A stretch of DNA of 64,000 bases from Chlorogloeopsis sp. ULAP01 (lineage in GTDB: Bacteria > Cyanobacteriota > Cyanobacteriia > Cyanobacteriales > Nostocaceae), in assembly GCF_030381805.1 (NCBI RefSeq), contig NZ_JAUDRH010000019.1, forward strand, positions 62,001 through 126,000. The letters run 5' to 3'. Position numbers and translations under genes: made by a program. The notes under the pieces were generated by a model that made no database searches, was not told the DNA's origin, and worked only from the letters and a program-made list of their open reading frames with translations. Positions 1-9,650 of this stretch are shown here, in pieces; positions within the stretch are counted from its first letter, which is position 1, and each line of letters begins with the position of its first letter.

Positions 1-2330
1 CATTCCCAGAGGTTGGTGTAGGCTAAAACATCATCACCACCGGCATAAATCAAGCGTCCAGCATAACGCTGTTGAGTCAGATAAGGTACCAATTGATTAG
101 AAAAATCTAACAAAGCACGACTGAGAGCATTATGTGTTGATGGCCCCATCCGTTTTTTGACTTCTAAAAATTTCTGGAAACTGTCCAGCGATACTGATAA
201 TTGTGAGGGAATATAATCTCGATATTCTTTTAGTTTTATACCCTGCAACCATTCACTCATACTATCGCCATCACCCGCAGCTAATACATACCAGTCAGCA
301 GGATTGTTACCAGGGTAAAAGCTATCAATATTTTTTTGGATTTCTTGGCGATAAGTTTTTTTCAAATCCGAAATTTCTCGGCGAATTACTTCTTTATTCT
401 GTTTATCTGCTGCTTTTAATTTATCTTGTAATTTTTCTAGTTCTGGAGTTTCAGCATCTTCCACTAACCAGCCAGCATTGAGTAAACGCGGATGAAATCT
501 TTGGGGTAAATTATTCTTATCTATCCACGGAATTCCCCATTTATTTTTCATTTCTTGGATTACACCTTTAGCCCAAGGATTTTTGGCGATAATTGCTTGA
601 CAAGCATCCTTAAATGCTAATTCGTGCTTAATATCCTTTTCATGAACTTTGAGATATCCCGCCACACCTGCGGTTAAATCTGGATAAGAAGCTGCTATGG
701 CATCTTCATTTTTAATATCCAACAACTGATCTAAAACTTTTTCTAAAACCCGTTTAACCGTTTCAGTAGCATTTAACTGTTCTCGTCCATCAAATAAACC
801 TGCGTGACGTTCCCAATATTTTTTAGTTTGTCCTTCTGTAATCCAATCATCACTAGGATGCACCACCGGGCCAATACCAGAGATTGTAGAACGAGGACCG
901 AAAGCTGTTGGTAATTCCCAATTACGGGCATTTTTAACAGCTGCTAAAGCATAGCGATTTGCATCAAAAATTGCTGCCCACCAAGAACCAACATTGACGC
1001 TAAATTTTCTTCCTTGTCTTTCCAATCGCTGTTGATATGCTTCCCGCAGAAAATCTATTTCCTTATCTTGAAATAGATTGTATTCTTGATTAGTTATATA
1101 AGCTTTATTTTGGGCATTTAGCCATTCTAAAAATTCTGTTTCTCTTTCTTTAGGAATCGCTGCGTTTTTTAAATTCTCTCCCTCTTTACCTATGGGTAAA
1201 GCCGTCCAATAAAACTGCCATTGAGACTCTAACCAACCTTGCCAAGTTTTGCTATCTTCTGTTAAATTTGGCATCCAACGGCGTTTATTGTGTAATTCTT
1301 TAAAAACCAAATCACCAATTCGCGCCCACTCTTCTAAAAGTTTTTGCTTAGCCATTTGCATGGCACCTTTTACTTTATCTTTTGGTAGCACTAACACCAA
1401 CACGTTAGGAAAACCAGCCGTTAATAATTGATTAGCATTAGGTTTCTTGATCCATTGGTCAAACTTAGGAAATTCTTGTAATAACCAATGGTCAATTAAT
1501 GGCTGTTGGTAAAGGCTGGGATAAAGAAAGCTGTCAGGGCCGTATTTTTTGGAAACTTCCCAACAGACTTTGGCTGAGAGATAGTGTAGAAGCCAAGAAC
1601 CTGCCCAAAAGTCCCGCATTTTGCGACTGGCTTTAATTAGTTCTTGTATGGGTGTAAATGTGAAAGTGGCGAGATAAGGATGAGATAAAGTTTTATTAGC
1701 TGGCCAATGTTCAATTTCTGCCATTGTCAAGTCATAGCCAGCCAAAGCGCCAGCCAAAGCAGATGTAATACTGGTGTGACTCCAAATCGAACTATCTGGT
1801 AAGCGGGTTTCAGCCGGCATCAGTATCAAAGATTCATCCTCAAATTCCTGACACGTTGCGGCTGGTAAACAACGCCACAGCCACCAAAACACACCTTTAA
1901 TATCTGTCCTTACCCCTGCGGGTATGGCTTCTTGTAATTTTTGTTCTTGGAAATCTAAGTAATTTTTACGATTTGGTGTCAGCATTTGTGAATGCTGCTT
2001 GATTTTAAAATTACGTTTCGCCCCGGATAATAGGTGAGAGACTTCTAAACCTTGTTCTGAGTTATTACCTGGAGCATAATTTATACTGGCGCTGACGCTA
2101 CCAATAGCGCCTCTGTCGCTTGCTGAAGCAATGTAGTCGGCTTGGTGAATATGTTGTAATGCTTTACCTCCAGATGTTTCTGGATTCCAGCCTTTCTCAA
2201 CCCAAGGTTGCATCACCTCTAGTTGTTGCCAGAAGCTGTTTCTCCCACGCCCACTATTATTATGTAAAGCTTTTAACACAGGATCGTGGAGTAAACCCCA
2301 TATTTTTGCTTGCCAGTATTCTTCTGACAC
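1..2330 (-). CDS. cas10: Cas10/Cmr2, type III-B CRISPR effector large subunit (partial, runs off left edge)
   Basis: About 776 codons are open on the minus strand and continue past base 1, so the C-terminus is missing. Cas10 is the signature subunit of type III complexes; its Palm domain makes cyclic oligoadenylate when target RNA is bound. The Palm motif GGDD is encoded at bases 30-41 within RLIYAGGDDVLAY. Near the N-terminus the sequence WQAKIWGLLHDPVLKAL carries the LLHDP signature of Cmr2-type Cas10, including the His-Asp pair of the HD region. I chose GTG at 2330 because AAGGAAG lies 7 nt upstream; a TTG 11 codons earlier is an alternative. The gene is co-directional with, and downstream of, the CRISPR array and cas1-cas2. 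The other cmr genes presumably lie beyond the left edge. Family call is secure; the III-B subtype rests on the Cmr2-like N-terminus. Confidence 0.9.
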   Translation of the reverse strand, partial: MSEEYWQAKIWGLLHDPVLKALHNNSGRGRNSFWQQLEVMQPWVEKGWNPETSGGKALQHIHQADYIASASDRGAIGSVSASINYAPGNNSEQGLEVSHLLSGAKRNFKIKQHSQMLTPNRKNYLDFQEQKLQEAIPAGVRTDIKGVFWWLWRCLPAATCQEFEDESLILMPAETRLPDSSIWSHTSITSALAGALAGYDLTMAEIEHWPANKTLSHPYLATFTFTPIQELIKASRKMRDFWAGSWLLHYLSAKVCWEVSKKYGPDSFLYPSLYQQPLIDHWLLQEFPKFDQWIKKPNANQLLTAGFPNVLVLVLPKDKVKGAMQMAKQKLLEEWARIGDLVFKELHNKRRWMPNLTEDSKTWQGWLESQWQFYWTALPIGKEGENLKNAAIPKERETEFLEWLNAQNKAYITNQEYNLFQDKEIDFLREAYQQRLERQGRKFSVNVGSWWAAIFDANRYALAAVKNARNWELPTAFGPRSTISGIGPVVHPSDDWITEGQTKKYWERHAGLFDGREQLNATETVKRVLEKVLDQLLDIKNEDAIAASYPDLTAGVAGYLKVHEKDIKHELAFKDACQAIIAKNPWAKGVIQEMKNKWGIPWIDKNNLPQRFHPRLLNAGWLVEDAETPELEKLQDKLKAADKQNKEVIRREISDLKKTYRQEIQKNIDSFYPGNNPADWYVLAAGDGDSMSEWLQGIKLKEYRDYIPSQLSVSLDSFQKFLEVKKRMGPSTHNALSRALLDFSNQLVPYLTQQRYAGRLIYAGGDDVLAYTNLWE

Positions 2331-2641
2331 AGGTGAACTTCCTTGTAATGCATCCAAGGGCTATTGTATAAATTGTTATTATTATTTGTCTAATATCAGT
2401 ATATATTTTGAAATAATTACTTAAATCGAGGATATCCTTTTGCGGTAAGGCTTTGAGCGAAGTAGATTAAATTTGGATAAATATTTTCTTATTTATTGAC
2501 ATTTTTGGATAATTATGGATAGCTGCGTTAGCCTTCGCGAGTACGAAGTCGCGTTGACTGCTACACGGCGATCGCCGAAGGCGGGTCTTTTCCTAGCGGA
2601 AGCGCTACGCGAACGACCATCGCTGCTTCTTCGCCAGGTAG
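2331..2641. repeat. Intergenic region with dispersed palindromic repeat (about 2517-2640)
   Basis: No gene is visible between cas10 and the array trailer. The first part is AT-rich. Bases about 2517-2640 hold GC-rich, partly palindromic words (GCGTTAGCCTTCGCGAGTAC, CCTAGCGGAAGCGCTACGCG) of the kind scattered through intergenic DNA of Nostocales genomes. Related words recur near 16728, 20183, 59560 and 63408. Confidence 0.6.
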
Positions 2642-5352
2642 CTTTCCAATCAATTAATGTCTCTAGCGAGTAGAGACTTTAACTTAAAACACTGGTCGCT
2701 GTATCAACCACTGTAAGTTTCCAATCAATTAATTTCTCTAGCGAGTAGAGACTTCCGAGTAATAATGATGTTGCTGTACCACTAATTAAGTTTCCAATCA
2801 ATTAATTTCTCTAGCGAGTAGAGACTTCCAGACGGTTCCTTCCAACAGCGTAGGGAATATGCTGTTGTTTCCAATCAATTAATTTCTCTAGCGAGTAGAG
2901 ACTTTCCCGTGGTGGCTTGATAAATCGGTCAAGTGCTTCAAGGTTTCCAATCAATTAATTTTTCTAGCGAGTAGAGACTGCCTCATGAGAAATGCATTCA
3001 GAACCTAAGCACCCTGTTTCCAATCAATTAATTTCTCTAGCGAGTAGAGACTTATCCACAGGGTGTGGAATTCTTGACAGAGTGCGAAATTTTGGTTTCC
3101 AATCAATTAATTTCTCTAGCGAGTAGAGACCTCATCTACTTCACCTAACAACTCGACTTCATCCATGTTTCCAATCAATTAATTTCTCTAGCGAGTAGAG
3201 ACTCTACACCATCTCTAGTCACATTACCATTATCATCCCTTGTTTCCAATCAATTAATTTCTATAGCGAGTAGAGACCTTACGAAAGATTACTATTGTTA
3301 GTTCTTCATTCATATTTCCGTTTCCAATCAATTAATTTCTCTAGCGAGTAGAGACGTGGAAGTTATTTAGATGTAAAAAAGAAAATCGATAGTTTCCAAT
3401 CAATTAATTTCTCTAGCGAGTAGAGACTGCAAAGGGCTTGGTAGTAGATGCAACTACACGGGGTGACGGTTTCCAATCAATTAATTTCTCTAGCGAGTAG
3501 AGACTCAACAAACAAAGAAAGGGTTTCTTCTCCTTCCTCCGTTTCCAATCAATTAATTTCTCTAGCGAGTAGAGACAATAAAGTCTTTTGTCGTTCCCAA
3601 GGACGTCAAATGTTTCCAATCAATTAATTTCTCTAGCGAGTAGAGACAAGAAAAACAAGAGGCAGCGTTTCGGAAAGCGGTAAACCATGTTTCCAATCAA
3701 TTAATTTCTCTAGCGAGTAGAGACATGATTGATTTAGATTGGGCTGGGTTGTCTACTACGTTTCCAATCAATTAATTTCTCTAGCGAGTAGAGACCTTCA
3801 AAATGAAGGTAACACAAGTAGTTGAAATCGTAAATTTCCAATCAATTAATTTCTCTAGCGAGTAGAGACATGAGCGATGTTGAAAGATTGTTAGACGGCG
3901 TTACACCTAATAATTTCCAATCAATTAATTTCTCTAGCGAGTAGAGACACAACGAATCGCACCCTTGTAGGCTCTTTTAACCAAATTTCCAATCAATTAA
4001 TTTCTCTAGCGAGTAGAGACTTAGAAGAAGGTGTTTACGTTATTGATTTTGAGGGTAATTAGAATTTCTAATCAATTAATTTCTCTAGCGAGTAGAGACA
4101 ATATAAAGATAAGCACACCACCTCAGTGCCATCTCAATTTCCAATCAATTAATTTCTCTAGCGAGTAGAGACATGTGATGCAGAATCTAGATTCTTGGAT
4201 TTGATACAGATTTCCAATCAATTAATTTCTCTAGCGAGTAGAGACTTGAATTAGAGTTCAACACAGAAATAGAACCATTACAAGGATTTCCAATCAATTA
4301 ATTTCTCTAGCGAGTAGAGACTATCTCGCGATCTCTATGGTCAATCACCGAGGATATTTCCAATCAATTAATTTCTCTAGCGAGTAGAGACCTAGACAAA
4401 TTGGCGTAGTTGGGTTTGGAAACAATTTAGCGAATTTCCAATCAATTAATTTCTCTAGCGAGTAGAGACCGCCTGACTTACTCCTGGATTGGTTTTTCAA
4501 TACTGAATTTCCAATCAATTAATTTCTCTAGCGAGTAGAGACTTAAACTGCCGATACTTAATCAAATTGTAACCAAGTAAATTTCCAATCAATTAATTTC
4601 TCTAGCGAGTAGAGACCACATAATGGTGTTAATTTCATACCAGAAAACTAAATTTCCAATCAATTAATTTCTCTAGCGAGTAGAGACATTAGGAATAGAT
4701 ACTGATAAAAAGATGAATAAAGCAATTTCCAATCAATTAATTTCTCTAGCGAGTAGAGACAATTGTTTTCTTCTGAGAAGTGTTTCATATGGCTTAAATT
4801 TCCAATCAATTAATTTCTCTAGCGAGTAGAGACGTACACAAATTTTACGATTTAGTTAAATTACCTAGTAACGGATTTCCAATCAATTAATTTCTCTAGC
4901 GAGTAGAGACATTAAAGAAAACAATATAATGGGGAATATAACCTCAATTTCCAATCAATTAATTTCTCTAGCGAGTAGAGACATAGATTATTTTATCTGA
5001 GAGTTGAGTTGATAATAAAGATTTCCAATCAATTAATTTCTCTAGCGAGTAGAGACATTTACAATTTATTCTTTCTGATGGTGTATTGTCTTTAGGATTT
5101 CCAATCAATTAATTTCTCTAGCGAGTAGAGACAGAGTAGGAAATTTATATTCTTCTTGTGTTCACGTGATTTCCAATCAATTAATTTCTCTAGCGAGTAG
5201 AGACTCGAACCTAATTTCTATCTGGCGTTTCTATCTTCTAACATTTCCAATCAATTAATTTCTCTAGCGAGTAGAGACAGTACTGCTCAAATCTTTAAAA
5301 AATTATACCCAGAGTAATTTCCAATCAATTAATTTCTCTAGCGAGTAGAGAC
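2642..5352 (-). CRISPR. CRISPR array 1: 37 repeats of 36 nt, 36 spacers
   Basis: I counted 37 direct repeats of 36 nt. On the plus strand the unit begins GTTTCCAATCAATTAATTTC and ends TAGCGAGTAGAGAC; spacers are about 35-43 nt. On the minus strand the repeat ends GATTGGAAAC, the usual form of a crRNA 5-prime handle, so transcription should run leftwards from a leader next to cas2. The degenerate repeat at 2642-2677 is at the far end, as expected for the trailer. Repeats 1-16 (2642-3795) carry the G (crRNA-strand terminal C), except repeat 1 which has C; repeats 17-37 (3834-5352) all carry A instead. Point variants occur at 2651-2660, 2963, 3263 and 4069. Confidence 0.97.
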
Positions 5353-5538
5353 CCCCTACATCTTAAACCCTTACCCAGTAAGGAGTCCACAGATAGTTTG
5401 CGACCGATCCGATTTTTCTACCCATAACAGCCAGCAAATTAAAACAAAAAACGAATGAAACCCTTACAGGACAAGGCAACGGCCGATTCTACGAATTTGC
5501 GTTATTTTAGCCATTTTTGCGATCGGCCGCAGCGACAG
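5353..5538 (-). promoter_or_regulatory. Putative leader of CRISPR array 1
   Basis: This 186-bp gap between the newest repeat and the end of cas2 has no reading frame of note. Position next to cas2 and at the conserved end of the array marks it as the leader. It includes two GC-rich words (CGATCCGA, GCGATCGGCCGC) in an otherwise AT-rich segment. Orientation follows the repeat handle and the degenerate repeat at the opposite end; I did not identify a specific promoter. Confidence 0.65.
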
Positions 5539-5817
5539 CTAAATAATAGTTGAACCAGGTATTTCTGTTACTGGAGGCCCACCCCAAACTTGAATTTGAT
5601 TTAGAGTGTGAGCCGACAAAGGATAAAAACGTATTTTATCCTCCGATAACTTTACTTTCTTCCGCAATCGCTGATGTAACTCATTATATTGTGAAACTGT
5701 CAACACACATTCAAAAACACTGTACTGTACTCGAATTCCGTAGCCTTCCAATAAATCTGAGACTTTTTTACGTCGCTTATCGCAAGGAATATCATAAGCT
5801 ACCACATACAAAAGCAT
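5539..5817 (-). CDS. cas2: CRISPR-associated endoribonuclease/adaptation protein Cas2
   Basis: This 92-residue protein begins MLLYVVAYDIPCDKRRKKV, the ferredoxin-like beta strand with the conserved Asp of Cas2 (YDIP). It continues with LLEGYGIRVQYSVFEC, the usual RVQxSVFE segment. Cas2 dimers bridge two Cas1 dimers in the spacer-integration complex. Length is normal for the family. It starts 4 nt after the cas1 stop, so the two are surely co-transcribed, and the leader of array 1 follows directly. The long plus-strand frame over the same bases is an antisense shadow. Confidence 0.95.
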   Translation of the reverse strand: MLLYVVAYDIPCDKRRKKVSDLLEGYGIRVQYSVFECVLTVSQYNELHQRLRKKVKLSEDKIRFYPLSAHTLNQIQVWGGPPVTEIPGSTII

Positions 5818-5821
5818 AAAA

Positions 5822-6814
5822 TTAGCGAATCAGATAAGGCTGATAAACCTGCGCTGGATTATAGACAAATTGCTTATAAGCTTTCACCTGAGTGGTAAGA
5901 AGATGCCATCGCGGTTGTTTGTTTCCATCATCTATTTGTACTTCCTCTTCCATGCGCTGTAAAAAAGCTTTTAAATATTTTTTTCTGCCCAAATCATTGA
6001 GATAACAACCTCCATCCCGATATTCAAAATCATTCTGAGCATTCATGACATTTTTATTCACCAGCCATAGCACTAGAGAATCCACAATTGGCGCACGAAA
6101 CTCCTCAATTAAATCAGAAGCCAGTGCAGCATGGCGTTCTGAACCTTCGTGCAAACAAGCATAATAAGGATCAAGTCCCTGGAGTTCAATTAATGCCAGC
6201 AAGTGATTCCAAAGTACCTGATACCCAAAACTTAATATGGCATTTACAGGATTTCCTGGAGGACGACGGCTACGTCCAACAAACACAAATTCAGGATTTG
6301 TCAAGCATTCACCAAAAACAGAGAAATACTGTGCTGCACCTGCACCTTCAAAACCCATGAGCCGATCCCAGTTATCAGCGATCGCCACTTGCGAAACCAG
6401 GTGATCTAAACCTTGTAGCACTTTTTCTAACAACTCAGACTCTTGCCGCCGTCGCTGTCGCCGCAACAGAACTCGACTATTTTTTAACTTTGCCTGTACA
6501 ATCCCTCTAGCAGTAATCAGCCGTTCTGTTTGTGTCAGTTGTTGCTGATAGCGGCATAATTGTCGATACCCCCGCCCAATTGGTAAAATACGCCCATAAC
6601 AGTATCCCATGCGCGAAAGGTAGACAATGGGAATCTCTCTCCACAAGCAGGCCCGAATCGCTTGTGTGCTGACTTGCGACTTGCCAAAAATCAAAATCTG
6701 TTCCAATAGCGGTAGCTGCACCTGACCCTGAACTATCTCTCCCTGTTTGACAATTAAAGTTTCTTTTTGCAGTGAAACATAGCAATTTTGCTGAGAGACA
6801 TAGAGAGTTCTCAT
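5822..6814 (-). CDS. cas1: CRISPR-associated integrase Cas1
   Basis: This is the metal-dependent integrase that inserts new spacers at the leader end. The catalytic Glu lies in GFEGAGAAQYF, and the His and acidic residues in LHEGSERHAALASDLIEEFR. The protein is 330 residues from the ATG at 6814, normal for the family, with no reverse-transcriptase fusion. I prefer this ATG over a GTG at 6829, because GGAGGT sits 8 nt upstream of the ATG and overlaps the GTG start. It is followed by cas2 and preceded by the csx18-like gene, whose stop lies a few bases before this ATG, so the three form one operon transcribed toward array 1. Confidence 0.95.
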   Translation of the reverse strand: MRTLYVSQQNCYVSLQKETLIVKQGEIVQGQVQLPLLEQILIFGKSQVSTQAIRACLWREIPIVYLSRMGYCYGRILPIGRGYRQLCRYQQQLTQTERLITARGIVQAKLKNSRVLLRRQRRRQESELLEKVLQGLDHLVSQVAIADNWDRLMGFEGAGAAQYFSVFGECLTNPEFVFVGRSRRPPGNPVNAILSFGYQVLWNHLLALIELQGLDPYYACLHEGSERHAALASDLIEEFRAPIVDSLVLWLVNKNVMNAQNDFEYRDGGCYLNDLGRKKYLKAFLQRMEEEVQIDDGNKQPRWHLLTTQVKAYKQFVYNPAQVYQPYLIR

Positions 6815-6819
6815 GATTT

Positions 6820-7104
6820 CTACCTCCACCGTTGGAATGCAGATTGCCGCCGCTGACGAGCAAGATTGTGTTTTTGGGAGCCAGAATCTGAAATTAAATC
6901 AGCATTTCCTGCTGGTTCTAACCAACCAATGACTCGATCTGCCACACTAGAGACTATATAAGTAGTAAATGTCACTAGTACCGTATTGATAATCACAGCC
7001 GCTAGACCCAAAGGTGCAATCAGCAAAATGACAAGGGTAATGCTGCCGGTAGAAACAGATACTAAAATGTTACGTACTCTAGAAGCACGAGGCGATATAT
7101 ACAT
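6820..7104 (-). CDS. csx18: Small membrane protein of the CRISPR locus, Csx18-like
   Basis: The 94-residue product has an N-terminal basic stretch (MYISPRASRVR), one or two hydrophobic segments around residues 15-55 (SITLVILLIAPLGLAAVIIN) and a basic C-terminal tail (LARQRRQSAFQRWR). In cyanobacteria small proteins of this form lie just upstream of cas1 in type III-B loci and are named Csx18; their function is not established. The stop is a few bases from the cas1 ATG, so translation is probably coupled. The Csx18 name rests on context and on the IAPLGLAAVIIN segment and is moderately sure. It diverges from the WYL regulator, with 219 bp between. Confidence 0.65.
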   Translation of the reverse strand: MYISPRASRVRNILVSVSTGSITLVILLIAPLGLAAVIINTVLVTFTTYIVSSVADRVIGWLEPAGNADLISDSGSQKHNLARQRRQSAFQRWR

Positions 7105-7323
7105 ATTGATAAACTGTTAATTTATACAGGCTGATAATTACCAAGTTATTGGATTAGCAAAAATCAAGCTCTTAAAAGCTAATAATTGTATTTTTGGCTC
7201 AAAATTGCATAAAAGCTTTTATACAGTGCGCTAGATTAATACAAAATTTGACAAGATAATATTTTTTACCTTTGGACACCCAAGTTCTACATCTCGTAAA
7301 CTGGACAAGCATCACATCTACCT

Positions 7324-8520
7324 ATGTCGAAAAAACCTACTTCCCATCCCTACGGTGATGTCAAAGCTTTTGAACGGTTAATGCTGCTGATTGCAACCTT
7401 ACTAAAGCACCCAGGTGTAGGTAGTCCAGAATTTATGGAGTCAAGCGATCGCGAACACCATAATTCCCTCAAGCAAGTTCAACTTTGCCTACAAAATCTC
7501 GCAGCTGACTACGGAGTAGAGTTACCTAAAGGTTATCCTTCCATTCCTACACTACGTAAAGACCTAGAAACCTTGCGCCGCTACGGTATTCTCGAAGACC
7601 GGATGTATCGCTGGGGATACTATTTAGGTACTGGTGCCATGTCCCAAGAAGAATTGAAAGTAGCTTTCAATGCTTTGGCATCTCAAGCAAAATACCAAGG
7701 TGATGGACTTTTGCGGCGTATTTACCAAACTCTCAGCAAAAGATTGCGGGGCTTGGATTTAGAACTTCAAGGCGAATTTTTTTATCCAGTTAGACAGCAT
7801 CTCAATCGCGCCATAGTCTATACAGACCCAGAAGAAATGGCGGCCTTAGGGCAAAATCGAGATACTCTATTTCATCAGTTGGCAGTTTTAGAAAAAGCGA
7901 TTTGCCAAGGGCAGACGATTGAAATCTCTCGCGGTAGCGACCCCTACGGGCATAGCCGTATTGGCCCACAAAGAGTAGTACCATTACAGTTAATTTATCA
8001 AGATATTGCCTGGTATTTGCTCTATGAACATCATGAAAATGGGCATTTAGCAATTGGGCGTTTGAATCGCTTTAAAAATTACTGCCAAGTTTTGAATGAG
8101 TCAGGCCGAGGTCTAGAGGCCCAAAGAAATAGCCTTGCTAAAGCTTACCAATTGCTAGAAAATGGCTGGGGCTTGTATTTAGGAGAACCACCAGAGCAAC
8201 AACTAGAACTACAAGGAAAGTTAGAGTTAATAACAGTCAAAGTGCGTTTCTTTCCTCCAGTAGCAAATTTTATTCAGGAAGGGGAACTGCGCCATCTCAA
8301 GCAGAAAATTGTCTTGGGTGCTAAAAATCCAACTACTGGTAAGCCTAGCTATATAGATTATGTAGTCTCGCTACCACCTCGCTCATTAGATGAGTTTAGT
8401 ATCTGGGTTTGTCGCTACATGGATAAAGCACGAGTTATTGCCCCTCCCCAATTAGTAGAGAAGCACCATCAAGCTGCTAAGGCTTTACTCGCCCAATACA
8501 ATTCAATAGAAATAAAATAG
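7324..8520 (+). CDS. WYL-domain transcriptional regulator of the CRISPR locus
   Basis: This 398-residue protein has an N-terminal helical/HTH region (about 1-100; RKDLETLRRYGILEDRMYRWGY, split here as RKDLETLRRYG and ILEDRMYRWGY) and a central WYL domain (about 190-270) with QLIYQDIAWYLLYEH and HLAIGRLNRF. A C-terminal extension holds PRSLDEFSIWVCRYMDKARV. WYL proteins bind nucleotide or nucleic-acid ligands and control defence genes. A homologue in Synechocystis 6803, Sll7009, represses crRNA accumulation from one CRISPR array. Here it diverges from csx18-cas1-cas2, so it likely controls the shared 219-bp intergenic region. That regulatory role is inference. Confidence 0.85.
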   Translation: MSKKPTSHPYGDVKAFERLMLLIATLLKHPGVGSPEFMESSDREHHNSLKQVQLCLQNLAADYGVELPKGYPSIPTLRKDLETLRRYGILEDRMYRWGYYLGTGAMSQEELKVAFNALASQAKYQGDGLLRRIYQTLSKRLRGLDLELQGEFFYPVRQHLNRAIVYTDPEEMAALGQNRDTLFHQLAVLEKAICQGQTIEISRGSDPYGHSRIGPQRVVPLQLIYQDIAWYLLYEHHENGHLAIGRLNRFKNYCQVLNESGRGLEAQRNSLAKAYQLLENGWGLYLGEPPEQQLELQGKLELITVKVRFFPPVANFIQEGELRHLKQKIVLGAKNPTTGKPSYIDYVVSLPPRSLDEFSIWVCRYMDKARVIAPPQLVEKHHQAAKALLAQYNSIEIK

Positions 8521-8641
8521 CTGGCGAGAGCACATCAGTTTTGCTCCCTGCCAGCGGTGGTCATTTTGAAATAGTAAAAATCGGCATGAGAATAATTAGC
8601 GATCGCTACCTTGCAAACATCAGAGGCTGAATAAAGCCAGG

Positions 8642-8752
8642 TTACACTACGGATAAACTTGCCTGGACTTCACAATTGCGAAACGAACCCATAGAATTGG
8701 CTTGCTGCCGTTGTTGGCGGATAGCTTGCAACCGATCTAACGCCTCATTCAT
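8642..8752 (-). CDS. Possible 36-residue ORF overlapping the upstream frame
   Basis: The ATG at 8752 lies within the last codons of the preceding minus-strand frame (overlap of 8 nt, ATGAATGAG) and opens a 36-codon frame starting MNEALDRLQAIRQQRQQANS. The Gln-rich amphipathic start looks protein-like, but the frame is short and I recognise no family. It might be a translationally coupled small gene of the decayed integrative element, or chance. The remainder to the WYL gene holds no other gene. Confidence 0.3.
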   Translation of the reverse strand: MNEALDRLQAIRQQRQQANSMGSFRNCEVQASLSVV

Positions 8753-9635
8753 CATCAGTACCCTCAGTAATTACGCCCTCAACACAATAATGAGATTTTC
8801 GCATATGCTTCTTGAGTGCTGGATTACGAGAACTTTTAATGCTTAAGCGAGCCATAGCATCAATATTATTTGAATTAATGTCTAAGTAGGGTTTAATCCC
8901 ATCTACTCCACAATCTGCAAGTTTATATGCTATTGCGATCACGCGCTCATACCAGATTGCCTTTGCTGCATATTTGTCAACCAATTTCCAAAATTTCTTT
9001 TCTTCCTGTTCCTCTGTTACCTTATCTTTGTGCATTTTCCGTTTGAGCTTATTAATTTGATCAATTTCCCATTCTTTATATTCATAAAAACTCAACAGAT
9101 AACGGCTAAACTCTCCTTCTATGTCTCCTCTCACAATTTCGCACAGCAAATCTACATTAGATATAAAAGGGTAACCCCAATTTTTATCTAAATTTAGTGT
9201 GATTAATCTATTGTTGTCGCAGATTAAATGCTAAAGATTTTTGTATAAATCAGCGTCTAGCCACTTATATTCGTATTTCCACTCATCAATTTCACCTTTC
9301 TCAAGTAATGGTAAAAGAGGATCATCATCATTTCCTTTAGTTGACAAAAAGCATTTAGCAATATTGATACACGCATCCTTATATCCCACCCAAGTTTGTA
9401 GAACTCCGTAACCAACATTCTTTCCATCTAGCAATTTTGCATCTGGTAGTCCAGAGATAAAAAATGCTATTTGCTCCTCTTCATTTCTATGAGGTGAGCC
9501 AACCGATTGATAGCAATATTCTGCTTCAAAAGCTACGTAATTTCCTCTTTTTCTCGCAGACAAGTACTTTATATAACAGTGTCTTCCTCTAATCTAGTCT
9601 TGTTCTTGTTCTTGTTCGCTGGACGGCTCTATCAT
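8745..9635 (-). pseudogene. Hypothetical gene with two in-frame amber codons
   Basis: An ATG at 9635 with a perfect AGGAGG 9 nt upstream begins 16 nt after the recombinase stop. Its frame runs to the TGA at 8745-8747 (297 codons) but meets TAG at codon 14 (9594-9596) and codon 135 (9231-9233). The frame between and after the ambers reads as real protein: IRGRHCYIKYLSARKRG follows the first, HLICDNNRLITLNLDKNWGY the second. The stretch after the second TAG has no ATG before the TTG at 9149. Codon 14 follows EQEQEQD, coded by a TTCTTG triplication. I recognise no domain. Either it is a pseudogene with two nonsense mutations (CAG to TAG would be enough at both places) or ambers are read through. 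Annotators would split it into 9231-9563 and 8745-9149. Confidence 0.7.
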
Positions 9636-9650
9636 TATTTAATTCCTCCT

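Noticed and set aside
203..2371. Plus-strand frames of 60-92 codons in the first 2.4 kb
   Set aside because: They are antisense to the continuous cas10 frame, which has recognisable motifs.
3413..3619. Minus-strand frame of 68 codons with an internal LYSLEKLIDWK repeat
   Set aside because: It is translation of CRISPR repeats and spacers of array 1.
5550..5819. 89-codon plus-strand frame over cas2
   Set aside because: Exact antisense of cas2, which is clearly the real gene.
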